Shown here one piece after another: positions 1 through 7,286 of a stretch of 40,979 bases of DNA. A model generated the notes under the pieces. It ran no database searches and was not told where the DNA came from. It saw only the letters and a program-made list of their open reading frames with translations. The position numbers and the translations under genes were made by a program. Every line of letters starts with the position of its first letter. The first letter of the stretch is position 1. The DNA comes from Candidatus Methylomirabilota bacterium (GTDB lineage Bacteria > Methylomirabilota > Methylomirabilia > Methylomirabilales > 2-02-FULL-66-22). The stretch spans positions 1 through 40,979 of the forward strand of contig JAPLLC010000113.1 in the NCBI GenBank assembly GCA_026387775.1, read 5' to 3'.

Positions 1-100
1 GCGGCGCGCGATGGGCCGAGTGATGCGTACTCCAGGTACGCTGCAACGAGTGCCCGAGCGTGCCAACGCAGCAGATGGGCCTTTTTCAGCAGCCTGCTAG
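1..100 (-). repeat. Interspersed palindromic repeat, copy 1 (cut by window edge)
   Basis: This is the right part of a repeat that also occurs at 15722-15853, 27875-28033 and 35313-35470. Shared landmarks are the inner palindrome GCGTAC-N5-GTACGC (26-42), the block around GCAGATGGGCC, and the end TTTTTCAGCAGCCTGCTAG at 82-100. The terminal CTAG contains the stop codon (TAG, minus strand, 99-97) of the epimerase gene. The left arm lies outside the window. Confidence 0.85.
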
Positions 101-1035
101 CGCGGCCGGCCGGCCTCCCGGAACCAGGCCAGGGTCTGCGCCAAGCCCGCCCCCACATCCGTGACCGGCTGCCATCCCAGGACGCGCATGGCACGCGCCG
201 AATCCAGGGCGCTGCGGCGTTGCTCGCCCGATCGCGCGGGCGCATGCGCGATGGGGGGGCGTGTGCCGGACAGCTCGCCCAGCCGGCGGGCGAGCTCGTT
301 CACCGAGGTCTCCAGGCCGGTCCCGATGTTCAGGATGGGGAAGCCCTGATCCAGCGTCAGCCGCGCGGCCAAGAGGCTCGCCCGCACCACATCGCCGACG
401 TACACGTAATCCCGCGTCTGGCCCCCATCCCCGTTGATCATGAGAGAGCGACCCTCCAGCAAGGCTCGGCAGAAGATGGCCACCACTCCGGCCTCGCCGT
501 GGGGATTCTGCCGAGGCCCGTAGACGTTGGCGTACCGGAGCGCGACGGCCTCGAGGCCGTGCATCACGCGGAACGCGTGAAGGTACCGCTCCACCGCCAG
601 CTTGGCGACCCCGTACGGGCTCACCGGCTCAGGGAAAACGCTCTCCGCCGTCGGGAGGTCCTCCTGCTCGCCGTACATCGCCCCGCCGGTCGAGGCAAAG
701 AGCACCCGCCGCGCCCCGTGGCGGACGGCCGCCTCGAGGAGATTCAGCGACCCCAGGATGTTGATGTCGGCATCCCCCCGCGGGTCCCGCGTGGACACCG
801 AGACGCTCATCTGTGCGGCGTGGTGGCTGATGATCTCCGGCCGAAACTCGGCGACGATCCCGTCCAGGGCTTCGTCCCGGATGTCTGTCTGCCAGAACCG
901 AGCCCGACCATCCAGATTCTCTCGACTCCCCGTGGAGAGATCGTCCACGACCCCGACTTCGTGGCCTTCGGCCAGAAATGCATCCGCCACATGCGATCCG
1001 ATGAATCCTGCGCCGCCGGTGATGAGAATGCGCAT
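97..1035 (-). CDS. NAD-dependent epimerase/dehydratase (extended SDR, UDP-glucose 4-epimerase-like)
   Basis: This 312-residue protein is a typical extended short-chain dehydrogenase that epimerises or dehydrates nucleotide sugars in the cytoplasm. The N-terminal Rossmann motif TGGAGFIG is at residues 6-13. An acidic NAD-ribose-binding position follows beta-2 (VVDDLSTGS, 29-37). The catalytic Ser/Thr lies in FASTGG (113-118) and the YGVAK dyad gives Tyr141 and Lys145. Length and motif order fit GalE-like epimerases, but substrate (UDP-Glc, UDP-GlcA, dTDP-sugar) cannot be read from sequence. It starts 19 bases after the tagaturonate-epimerase-like gene on the same strand, with GAGGGA upstream of the ATG, and is probably the last gene of that operon. 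Its TAG stop is the first bases of the interspersed repeat at 1-100. Confidence 0.9.
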   Translation of the reverse strand: MRILITGGAGFIGSHVADAFLAEGHEVGVVDDLSTGSRENLDGRARFWQTDIRDEALDGIVAEFRPEIISHHAAQMSVSVSTRDPRGDADINILGSLNLLEAAVRHGARRVLFASTGGAMYGEQEDLPTAESVFPEPVSPYGVAKLAVERYLHAFRVMHGLEAVALRYANVYGPRQNPHGEAGVVAIFCRALLEGRSLMINGDGGQTRDYVYVGDVVRASLLAARLTLDQGFPILNIGTGLETSVNELARRLGELSGTRPPIAHAPARSGEQRRSALDSARAMRVLGWQPVTDVGAGLAQTLAWFREAGRPR

Positions 1036-1054
1036 CCGTCTGTCCCTCTTTGAT

Positions 1055-2998
1055 CTACCGGTCCAGGCTCAAAGACCGGACCAAGTTGCCGAGATACGCC
1101 GCATCGAGCCGACGATAGAGGCGCAGCCCCTCGTCGGAGAGGGAAAAGAAGCGCCCCCGGAACCGGAAGCGGCCGCGGCCGTCCCGCTCGCTCACCGTCG
1201 CAAACGCGTAGTCGTGCACGATGTTGTCGTCCGGCGCCCCAGGCACGCGCCGCGCCGGGGCCGAGGCCACCCGCCGGGCCAGTTCCCCCCAGGCGGACCC
1301 CCGCGGCGGTTTCGCCCCGTCCAGCAGTCGGGTGATCTCGCGGGATACCTCGCGGGACAGCCCTCGCCCCGCGGCGATCGCGGCGAGCGTCTGGCGCGCC
1401 ACGCGCGCCGTCTGGTCGGCGGAGGCGCCGCTCGCCAGCCGGATGACGCGAGCCAGGGCGCTCCGATAGACCTCCTGGAACAGGCGGCCCCCCTCGGAAG
1501 TCACCGGGGACAGGCCGAGCGACCGGAAGAAGGTCCGCTGCCGGTCGGGCGAGATCTTGTACCAGAAGTTTCCACCCGTGGCCTTGGCCAGGATGCGCCG
1601 GGTCGGGACGCTCTTCCCGTCGCCGGAATGGATCCCCATCACGGCGCCGAAATGCTTGCTGATTCCCGCCAGGATCCGGACCCGCGCCGCGAATTCGCCC
1701 TCGGGGTCGCGCACGTCCACGTCCAGCTTGCTGAAACCGAGGCCGGGGGCCAGCGAGAACGAGGGGATCTTCCGCCGGCGCAGCTCCGCGCACAGGTAGT
1801 AGAAGTGGTGCGGCTCGCTCATCCCCGGCACCTCGTCCACCGACACCTCGATGGCGAAAGGAGTCTTTCCCTTCACGCGACGGATCTCGGCCGCGGCGTC
1901 CTCGATCGCCGCCAGCGGCTCCTGGAAACGCACGGCGCAGTCCGCCACCTCGGGCGCGCTCAAGGCGACGGCGAGCTCTTTCCGGCCCGCCGGGTCCGGG
2001 ACGCGGAACCGCTTCCCGGCATAGCGCGCAAGCAGATCTCTCCGTGCGCCGGGGGAGAAGCGCGCGCGGAACGCCGCCTCGACGTCCGCGACCCGCCCCT
2101 CTGCCATGGCCCGCATCAACCCTCCGTCCCCCCCATAGAAGCAGAAGTGCGGGTCCAGAGTGAAGAGGCTCCGATCCGCCGCCTCCCGGATCAGGCGCCG
2201 TGCCAGCCGCTGCCCCGCGCCCGAGGCGGCCCGCAAGGGGAGGTGGTCCGCATCCACCGCCATGGGCGTCGGATCGCCCAGCCTGATCCGCTCGACCATC
2301 ATGGCGACATACTGGCCGGTGATCGACATCCCGGTATGGCCGAGGGGGACCAGACCCACCCCCGGCAGATCGATCTGCGGCAAGGGGAGCTTCGTCAGAT
2401 CGGCGAGTGGCGCCAGCTCCCGGTACACGGAGCTTTGAACGACCGAGGCGCAGAGATCGAACTTTCTCACCGCCTGCAACGCCACCGGAAGATCCAGGAC
2501 ACCCATCCGGCAGCCGATCCCGAGCCCGGGCCGGGAGGGGACGGCCGGCGCATAGGCCGGGGCGACTTCCGCGAGAAAGACGCGCAAGTGCGACAGGTCC
2601 ACCGGGAAGAGGCGCACGGTCACGGCGCGACCCCCGGCGCTGCTTTCTCCCTGACACAGCGGTCTCCCGAAACCCTGCGGAGGGGCCGCCTTCCCGGCCG
2701 CCACCGAGACAAAGACCTGCTGACCGTCCGTGAGGACGCCCAGGAGGAACAGTCCGTGGCGGGGGTGCGCGCAGGCAGAGGCCGGCACCAAGGTGAGGGG
2801 CGGCTTGGAGGCCCCGCGGACCAGCCGATCCAGGGCCAGGGACGTCTCGGGGTACCCTGCGGCTACCGCTCCTGCCAGCCGAGCAAACCGTCCGTCACCA
2901 ACCGCCTGCCGGCCCAGGGCCGCGGCGCGCGCCTCGTCCCAGGTCAGGGTGTCGAGGAATCCCGGGTTACACGCCGGCGAAAAGGCATCTCTCTGCAT
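1055..2998 (-). CDS. Tagaturonate/fructuronate epimerase (UxaE)-like protein, long form
   Basis: A protein of about 647 residues. The C-terminal half carries patterns I associate with the UxaE family (metal-dependent C4 epimerases of keto-uronates): VDADHLPL near residue 248, IEVSVDE near 383, a HHFYYLCAELRRR helix near 397, SLAPGLGF near 415 and IHSGDGKS near 456. The family is usually 400-510 residues, so this is a long version with an extra N-terminal region of about 200 residues. ATG at 2998 is preferred because GAGGTGG precedes it; the ATG four codons upstream has no ribosome site. It follows purN by 39 bases and precedes the sugar epimerase by 19, suggesting one transcript. A role in uronate or related sugar metabolism is inferred; no uronate isomerase, reductase or kinase is nearby, so the substrate may differ. 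Confidence 0.65.
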   Translation of the reverse strand: MQRDAFSPACNPGFLDTLTWDEARAAALGRQAVGDGRFARLAGAVAAGYPETSLALDRLVRGASKPPLTLVPASACAHPRHGLFLLGVLTDGQQVFVSVAAGKAAPPQGFGRPLCQGESSAGGRAVTVRLFPVDLSHLRVFLAEVAPAYAPAVPSRPGLGIGCRMGVLDLPVALQAVRKFDLCASVVQSSVYRELAPLADLTKLPLPQIDLPGVGLVPLGHTGMSITGQYVAMMVERIRLGDPTPMAVDADHLPLRAASGAGQRLARRLIREAADRSLFTLDPHFCFYGGDGGLMRAMAEGRVADVEAAFRARFSPGARRDLLARYAGKRFRVPDPAGRKELAVALSAPEVADCAVRFQEPLAAIEDAAAEIRRVKGKTPFAIEVSVDEVPGMSEPHHFYYLCAELRRRKIPSFSLAPGLGFSKLDVDVRDPEGEFAARVRILAGISKHFGAVMGIHSGDGKSVPTRRILAKATGGNFWYKISPDRQRTFFRSLGLSPVTSEGGRLFQEVYRSALARVIRLASGASADQTARVARQTLAAIAAGRGLSREVSREITRLLDGAKPPRGSAWGELARRVASAPARRVPGAPDDNIVHDYAFATVSERDGRGRFRFRGRFFSLSDEGLRLYRRLDAAYLGNLVRSLSLDR

Positions 2999-3037
2999 GA
3001 TCCACCTCATCTGGTTGTGCGTTCGCTGAAATCCGTC

Positions 3038-3646
3038 CTAATCAAACTTCGGCAGGGCGATCTTTCCCCCGCTGATCCCCCGAAGGGTCTCCACGTACAG
3101 GAGGTGCTCCTGCGTGAGGACGCGCTCGGCCAGCGAGTCCACCGTGTCGTTCTCCATCACGGGAACCTGTACCTGGTTCAGAATCGGACCCGTGTCGTAA
3201 TCCTCGTCGATCACATGCACCGTCACCCCGGTGGCCTTTTCCCCCGCCCGGAGGACCGCCTCGTGCACCTGTTTTCCGTAGAGCCCCCTGCCGCCGAACT
3301 TGGGCAGCAGGGCGGGGTGGATGTTGAGGATCCGACCCCGGTAGGCCTGCAGGGTTGCCGGGCCGATCCGCTTCATGTAGCCCGCCAGGATCACCGTATC
3401 CACGTAGTGCGCCTGCAGCGTGCGGAGGATCGCCCGATCCTCCGTCTCGCCCGGGTGGGTGGCGGCGCTGATGTGGTAACAGGGGATCCCCTCCGTGCCG
3501 GCTCGCGTGAGCGCCATGGAGTCGGAGTTGTTGCTAATCACCACGCAGGGCTTGGCGTCCAGCCGTCCCTGCTTGCAGGCGTCGATGATCGCCTGCATGT
3601 TGCTCCCGCCATGCGATGCCAGAAAACCCAGATGCAAAGTCGGCAT
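3038..3646 (-). CDS. purN: Phosphoribosylglycinamide formyltransferase
   Basis: Transfers a formyl group from 10-formyl-tetrahydrofolate to GAR in purine synthesis. The 202-residue protein has the phosphate loop SHGGSN (11-16), the catalytic triad Asn108 and His110 (ILNIHPALLP) and Asp151 (YDTGPIL), all as in the GART family. The ATG at 3646 is chosen because GGGAG lies 8 bases upstream; a GTG at 3664, overlapping the stop of the RidA gene, would add six residues and has no good ribosome site. It lies directly downstream of a RidA-family gene. One mild oddity is that it is alone, without other pur genes. Formyltransferases acting on nucleotide sugars share the fold, and a sugar epimerase is in the same string, but the length and motifs are those of PurN. 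Confidence 0.85.
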   Translation of the reverse strand: MPTLHLGFLASHGGSNMQAIIDACKQGRLDAKPCVVISNNSDSMALTRAGTEGIPCYHISAATHPGETEDRAILRTLQAHYVDTVILAGYMKRIGPATLQAYRGRILNIHPALLPKFGGRGLYGKQVHEAVLRAGEKATGVTVHVIDEDYDTGPILNQVQVPVMENDTVDSLAERVLTQEHLLYVETLRGISGGKIALPKFD

Positions 3647-3660
3647 TGCCCAATCTCCCG

Positions 3661-4053
3661 TCACAGCACCGCGATCGCTTCCACCTCGATCAGCCAGTCC
3701 GGATGGGCCAGCGCCGCGACCGCGACCAGCGTGGAGGCGGGCATCTTCTTCCCGAAGAACTCCTCGCGCACCGGGAGGAGATCGGCCCGGTGCCGCATGT
3801 CGGTCAGGTAGGTGGTGAGCTTGACCACGCTGGTCATGCTGCCGCCCCCGGCCTCCACCTGCGCCTTGACGGCGCGAAAGACTTCGCGGGCCTGCGCGGC
3901 AAAGTCTCCGCGGTGCGCCGGCTGCCCTTTCGGGTCGTAGGCCACCTGCCCCGACAGGAACAGGATCGTCTGGGCGCCCGTGACCTTCACCGCCTGGAAA
4001 TAGGTCGGCGGGTCAAAGACGTCCCGGGCGCAATAGGTCTCGATCTTCACCAT
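3661..4053 (-). CDS. RidA/YjgF-family protein lacking the deaminase arginine
   Basis: 130 residues with the YjgF/YER057c/UK114 fold: LFLSGQVAYD (31-40), a central helix FAAQAREVFRAVKAQVEAGG, and the C-terminal strand IEVEAIAV. Classical RidA enzymes, which hydrolyse 2-aminoacrylate, use an arginine in a PAR-S-x-V context. Here the segment reads MPASTLV, with Ser107 at the arginine position, so imine deaminase activity is not expected. Such arginine-less Rid paralogues are known, and their functions are mostly undefined. The ATG at 4053 has AAGGGGGA just upstream. It is the first clearly conserved gene of the minus-strand string leading into purN and begins 24 bases after the stop of the 62-codon gene. 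Confidence 0.85.
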   Translation of the reverse strand: MVKIETYCARDVFDPPTYFQAVKVTGAQTILFLSGQVAYDPKGQPAHRGDFAAQAREVFRAVKAQVEAGGGSMTSVVKLTTYLTDMRHRADLLPVREEFFGKKMPASTLVAVAALAHPDWLIEVEAIAVL

Positions 4054-4077
4054 GAGTTCCCCCTTGCCGGTGGATGC

Positions 4078-4266
4078 CTAATCGCAAAGACGAAATCGGG
4101 GTCCTCGCGGCACCCGGTTGGGGTCGTCGAGGATCTTCGCAAGGAAGCCGCTGCGGTGCATCTCGAGCCGCCACTCCGCTCGCCAGGCCTCTATGACGTC
4201 GGCCGGGACGTCCTTTGGCGGAAGTCGAGGGATAATGCCGGTCGGTAGTTTCAGAGTCTCTTCCAC
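4078..4266 (-). CDS. Small protein of unknown function overlapping the nucleotidyltransferase gene
   Basis: A 62-codon frame starting GTG at 4266 with an excellent ribosome site (GAGGAG, 5-6 bases upstream) that lies inside the last codons of the upstream nucleotidyltransferase gene. The two genes overlap by 16 bases, so translation is probably coupled. The product is charged and proline-rich (LPPKDVPADVIEAWRAEWRL), with a central amphipathic helix and a basic C-terminus, and no membrane segment. I do not recognise a family. Because nucleotidyltransferases of the AbiEii type commonly act as toxins with a small partner, this could be that partner, but nothing in the sequence proves it. The frame extends upstream without a stop to 4488, but that part is antisense-like and lacks a start signal. 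Confidence 0.6.
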   Translation of the reverse strand: MEETLKLPTGIIPRLPPKDVPADVIEAWRAEWRLEMHRSGFLAKILDDPNRVPRGPRFRLCD

Positions 4267-4790
4267 AGGATCTCCTCGAACTTTTCCCACATGCCTTCCG
4301 GCCCATACTTCGCACAGAGAGCGTGTAGTTCGTCCTGGCCGAGGTGACCGGGGTTCGCGCGGACCAACTCGACAATATCGGCGAAATCCCGTGGCTCTCG
4401 CTGTGGGTTGCTTCGAATCGCATGCAACTTCATCGCGATGAGGTGAGAGAGGGCGGGGACGAGATACGTCGCCTCTCCCGACACCCATGGCGTAGCCCGC
4501 TCGGACATCCTCTTCGCTGTGTCGTCATTCACATAGAGAACATCCACGTCTTCCACGGCCATGGACGGATGACGATAGCGCACAAAGATCTCGGAACGAA
4601 CCAACTGAGAGTATCCCGCTCGCTGCAGCGCCGTGTCCACAGCTCCTGCATACGCTTCGGAGACGAGAACGTCCACATCCATGGTCTGCCGCGACACGCC
4701 ATACGCCTGGAGAGCGTAGCCACCGATCAACAAGATCGGAAAGTGCGCCTTCTCTGAAATCTCCATCAGGAGGCCCATCACGCTCTTCAT
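4251..4790 (-). CDS. AbiEii-type / MNT-like nucleotidyltransferase
   Basis: 179 residues from ATG 4790. The nucleotidyltransferase core is clear: LLIGGYALQAYG (20-31), the metal-binding pair MDVDVLV (37-43) and a third acidic strand EDVDVLYV (80-87). Then come the helical segment HLIAMKLHAIRSNPQREPRDFADIVELV and a variable C-terminus. This order is typical of the AbiEii/AbiGii and DUF6036-like group, some members of which are toxins that modify tRNA and some of which are resistance-type nucleotidyltransferases. There is no AbiEi-like antitoxin upstream; instead a 62-codon gene overlaps its end. The ribosome site is weak (AGGCAA, 8-9 bases upstream). The frame remains open to 5273, but sequence upstream of 4790 does not look coding. 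Base composition here is lower in GC than in the flanks, consistent with acquisition. Confidence 0.85.
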   Translation of the reverse strand: MKSVMGLLMEISEKAHFPILLIGGYALQAYGVSRQTMDVDVLVSEAYAGAVDTALQRAGYSQLVRSEIFVRYRHPSMAVEDVDVLYVNDDTAKRMSERATPWVSGEATYLVPALSHLIAMKLHAIRSNPQREPRDFADIVELVRANPGHLGQDELHALCAKYGPEGMWEKFEEILWKRL

Positions 4791-5565
4791 GTCTAGTTGC
4801 CTGTCGACTCCAAGATTACCCGAACCGCACCATCCACCCGGAAGGCGCCTTGTCGGCTGAGTCCGCCATCCGCGGCCGCAGCCTACCGCAAGGCTAGCCG
4901 CTTGGCAAGTCCACGAAGAACGGCCCACGAAGAAAAGATTTCCACCTTGCGGCACGGTACAGAGGCAACACCGTCCCGGATTCCATAAACAACCGGAAGC
5001 AGGAGGAGAGCGATAAAACAACCGAGGAGCCGTTTTCATCGTTCCCGCGTTGCTTGACAGTTGCGCCGGATTAAGAGTAGCCTCCTGAAAATGCCACCTC
5101 CCCAGAACAGCGGAGGGAGGAGCCCCATGGGATCGACCGGTGACTGTTCTCCGGACCAGACTCCACCCAGCGGCTCTGTCTGCCTGGCGCAATCTACCTG
5201 TCCATCTTGGCATCTCACCTCCGCCGTCGTGTTTTCTGAGCGCCACTCGCATCCGCGCGCCTTCGCCATGCACCCCGTCGTGGGCGGGGACGGGTATTCA
5301 CCGCCTGAACCAGAGCGGCAAAGGAGTCCGCAACCCCGTGGATGCCCTCTGAGCCGGATTCGGCAGTCTGTATATCCCAAGATGGAGATGAGCAGACCGA
5401 ATCTGCAGAGGCCCGTAGGAAAGGAAGTTGCGGGATTCTCGCCAAGAGTGCAGCGGGGGCTTATACAGACCAGAGGCGTCTGCCTTTGCAGGTTTATACA
5501 GACTGTCCATTTATAGTTGGGCCACAGACACATACACAAAGGCAACTCCCAAGCGAAGGTAAGAA
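4791..5565. other. 775-base divergent intergenic region without a supported gene
   Basis: Several open frames cross this stretch on both strands, but none has a ribosome site, family motif or domain-like composition. What is visible: a promoter-like sequence at 5054-5083; the decamer TTATACAGAC twice as a direct repeat, 33 bases apart (5461-5470 and 5494-5503); its inverted form CAGTCTGTAT at 5364-5373; and a GTTGGGC core at 5516-5522 that could be the left boundary of the FRG cassette. The decamers spaced by about three helical turns resemble operator sites, but no regulator is adjacent. Confidence 0.5.
5054..5083 (+). promoter_or_regulatory. Possible sigma-70 promoter upstream of the FRG gene
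   Basis: A perfect -35 hexamer TTGACA at 5054-5059 is followed, after 18 bases, by TAGCCT (5078-5083), a weak -10. It points towards the FRG-domain gene, about 480 bases further on. The weak -10 and the long distance keep confidence low. Confidence 0.3.
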
Positions 5566-6366
5566 GTGACCTGGTTACGTTTCGTTCAGTCAATCCGGCG
5601 AACCTCTGGGCGATGGGTCTATCGAGGCGGTCTCGGTCATTGGCGCCTCGAAACCAGTCTTGAGCGGACCTGCGCTGCGTGGAGGATTCCGCTCCGCCAT
5701 GCCGCCGCGCTTGAACACAAGCTCGCCAGAGAGTTCGAGCGGCACCCGGAGATCGTCGGTCACATAATTCGTCCGGAGGATTACCTCGAGCGGCTTGCTC
5801 TAATGCAGCATCATGGAGCACCGACGCGGCTCTTGGACTGGACGTACTCCCCCTACATCGCTGCTTTCTTCGCATTCGAGAGCTTGCTATGGGACCGGAG
5901 TAATCGTCGAGACGTTCGTGCGACCGTGTGGGCGCTTGACATCGATTGGTTGGAACGGCGGCTGCGAGAGAAGCTCACACCAGACGACTGGGCGCTGTAT
6001 ACCCATAAGAAGGACGGCAAGTCATTCAAGCAATTGTTTGTGGATCGGACGCCCCGCGTGTCCTTTATCGGAACGGCAACGCCGAGGGCGCTCAATCAGC
6101 GGCTCAGTGTTCAGCAAGGGCTCTTCCTGTGTCCCGGAGACGTGACGCGGTCGTGGCAAGAGAATCTCGATTCCCTCGCTGAGGCGCGCCGACGCCCGCA
6201 GCTGAGGGCATTCAAGTTTCCCCGGTCCTCAATCAAGACCGCGTTTTCCGAGTTGGGCGCGATGAACGTCACCGCAAGGAGCTTGTTCCCAGGAATTGAT
6301 GGGTATGCCCGGAGTATGGGTGCCCGCGCGTACCAGGTGTGGAAGACACCGGTGTCAGCAGAATAG
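5566..6366 (+). CDS. FRG-domain protein
   Basis: 266 residues starting GTG at 5566, with AAGG about 6 bases upstream. The FRG domain (named after a conserved Phe/Arg-Gly pattern) covers most of the N-terminal half: WVYRGG (17-22), LETSLER (28-34), an EHKLAREFERH helix (50-60), and the diagnostic block LALMQHHGAPTRLLDWTYSP (77-96) followed by YIAAFFAFE. The C-terminal part resembles the usual FRG tail, with a QQGLFLCPGD segment. The biochemical role of FRG proteins is not established; they are frequent in mobile and integron-borne cassettes. The gene is on its own, facing away from the nucleotidyltransferase pair, and its stop codon is followed after 3 bases by an attC-like sequence (6370-6445). 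Base composition is less GC-rich than the main chromosome here. Confidence 0.88.
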   Translation: MTWLRFVQSIRRTSGRWVYRGGLGHWRLETSLERTCAAWRIPLRHAAALEHKLAREFERHPEIVGHIIRPEDYLERLALMQHHGAPTRLLDWTYSPYIAAFFAFESLLWDRSNRRDVRATVWALDIDWLERRLREKLTPDDWALYTHKKDGKSFKQLFVDRTPRVSFIGTATPRALNQRLSVQQGLFLCPGDVTRSWQENLDSLAEARRRPQLRAFKFPRSSIKTAFSELGAMNVTARSLFPGIDGYARSMGARAYQVWKTPVSAE

Positions 6367-6369
6367 GCG

Positions 6370-6445
6370 GCCCAACCCGGCGTTGCACCCGACGGCCGCA
6401 AGGTGGGATCGTGTTCGGCCGCGGGTGAATCATCGCCATTAGAAC
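6370..6445 (+). repeat. attC-like integron recombination site, degenerate
   Basis: Directly after the FRG stop codon lies GCCCAAC (6370-6376), which matches the R'' core RYYYAAC. It is followed by GTTGCACCCGACGGCCG (6382-6398) and, 17 bases on, by an approximate complement CGGCCGCGGGTGAATC (6416-6431), then GCC and ATTAGAA (6438-6444) in the R' position. Arms, internal spacing and total length (76 bases) fit attC sites of 57-141 bases. The R' core deviates from GTTRRRY at its first and last base, so the site is degenerate. The R'' core is the exact complement of GTTGGGC at 5516-5522 upstream of the gene, as expected for the two ends of one cassette. Confidence 0.5.
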
Positions 6446-6585
6446 TATGTTAGCGATCTGAAACACTGTTTTGATGGAAAAGGCTTGCCGACAATACGAT
6501 GCGGTCTTATGGTTACACAACAAGCGCGGCTTTCTACGCGAGACAAGCCAAAGAAAGCCCCATACATTCTTTAGGAGGCAGAGCG

Positions 6586-6972
6586 ATGGTCAAGATAGAG
6601 GGGAACTGTAAAGATATTATCGATAAAGCGGAATGGGTCGCCGTTGCTACGACAGGCGTCGACGGGCCACAACTATCCGCCACCTGGGGTGACTATATCA
6701 GGACCCTCGGCATACGGGATGGCGAAATCGTTCTTGTGCCGATAGCCGGATATTACGGGACGGAGCGCAACCTTGCAAAAGACAGCAGGATAGAAATGCT
6801 GTGGGCCACACGCCAGGTTCACGGGAAATACGGCCCAGGAAACGGTTGCAAGATAAAAGGAATAGGTGAGATTCAGACTTCCGGTGAGTTTGCCGACGCC
6901 GCCAAAGAGAAGTTTCCCTGGGCCAGGGCAGTCCTTGTGGTGAAAATACAAGAGATCATCGAACAGCTATGA
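6586..6972 (+). CDS. Pyridoxamine 5'-phosphate oxidase-like FMN-binding split-barrel protein
   Basis: 128 residues from ATG 6586, which has a strong ribosome site (AGGAGG, 7 bases upstream); the frame extends 29 codons further up but without such a site. The sequence matches small flavin-binding split-barrel proteins: a first strand EWVAVATTGVDG, then PQLSATWGDYIRTLG, a central IVLVPIAGYYGTERNLAKDSRIEMLW, a glycine-rich loop GKYGPGNGCKIKGIGEI and an acidic C-terminal helix. Members bind FMN (or F420 or heme in other branches) and reduce or oxidise small molecules; the substrate here is unknown. It stands alone between the FRG cassette and the tetraheme cytochrome, in a lower-GC stretch. Confidence 0.75.
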   Translation: MVKIEGNCKDIIDKAEWVAVATTGVDGPQLSATWGDYIRTLGIRDGEIVLVPIAGYYGTERNLAKDSRIEMLWATRQVHGKYGPGNGCKIKGIGEIQTSGEFADAAKEKFPWARAVLVVKIQEIIEQL

Positions 6973-7286
6973 ACATCCGCTCTGCGGCTTGGAGGGAACG
7001 CACGTTGATGTGTGCATCCGATTTGAGCCGTGCCCGGTACTTTTTTATGATTTGCCTTGGTCTTGTTGTTCCGTCGCTCCCCTTGCAAATAATTCTCACT
7101 TTGTAGTACAGTCCCCGCCGCCGCTCTCCGAGCCTCAGTCAGCACTCCTCAGTACGCGGGCAAGGAGTATGGCCATGGCTGGCGTCCTGAAGCAAGCCCA
7201 TGCGGCGGCATCGGCATCACAGGCGTTGACGGCTCGGTCCCACTACTCCCCTGCTGTTTCCTGCTGCCTCATGAGGGGCCCAACCG
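6973..7286. other. Intergenic region of 314 bases
   Basis: No gene is supported. A frame on the plus strand crosses the region but translates to low-complexity, arginine- and proline-rich sequence and runs out of frame over the cytochrome gene. The only feature I can point to is the Fur-box-like palindrome at 7084-7098. Confidence 0.5.
7084..7098. promoter_or_regulatory. Fur-box-like 7-1-7 palindrome
   Basis: TGCAAAT-A-ATTCTCA matches the 7-1-7 Fur consensus TGATAAT-N-ATTATCA at 11 of 14 positions. It stands about 190 bases before the tetraheme cytochrome gene in an otherwise GC-rich region. Iron-responsive control of the cytochrome would make sense, but no promoter hexamers are convincing around it. 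Confidence 0.35.

Noticed and set aside
602..3811. Very long plus-strand open frame over the UxaE-like, purN and RidA genes
   Set aside because: It is antisense to three well-supported genes, has proline/arginine/histidine-rich shadow composition typical of high-GC DNA, and has no ribosome site or domain.
5036..5875. Open frames on both strands in the 4791-5565 gap
   Set aside because: No ribosome sites, no recognisable domains, Cys/Arg/Pro-rich shadow composition; the minus-strand frame also overlaps the FRG gene.
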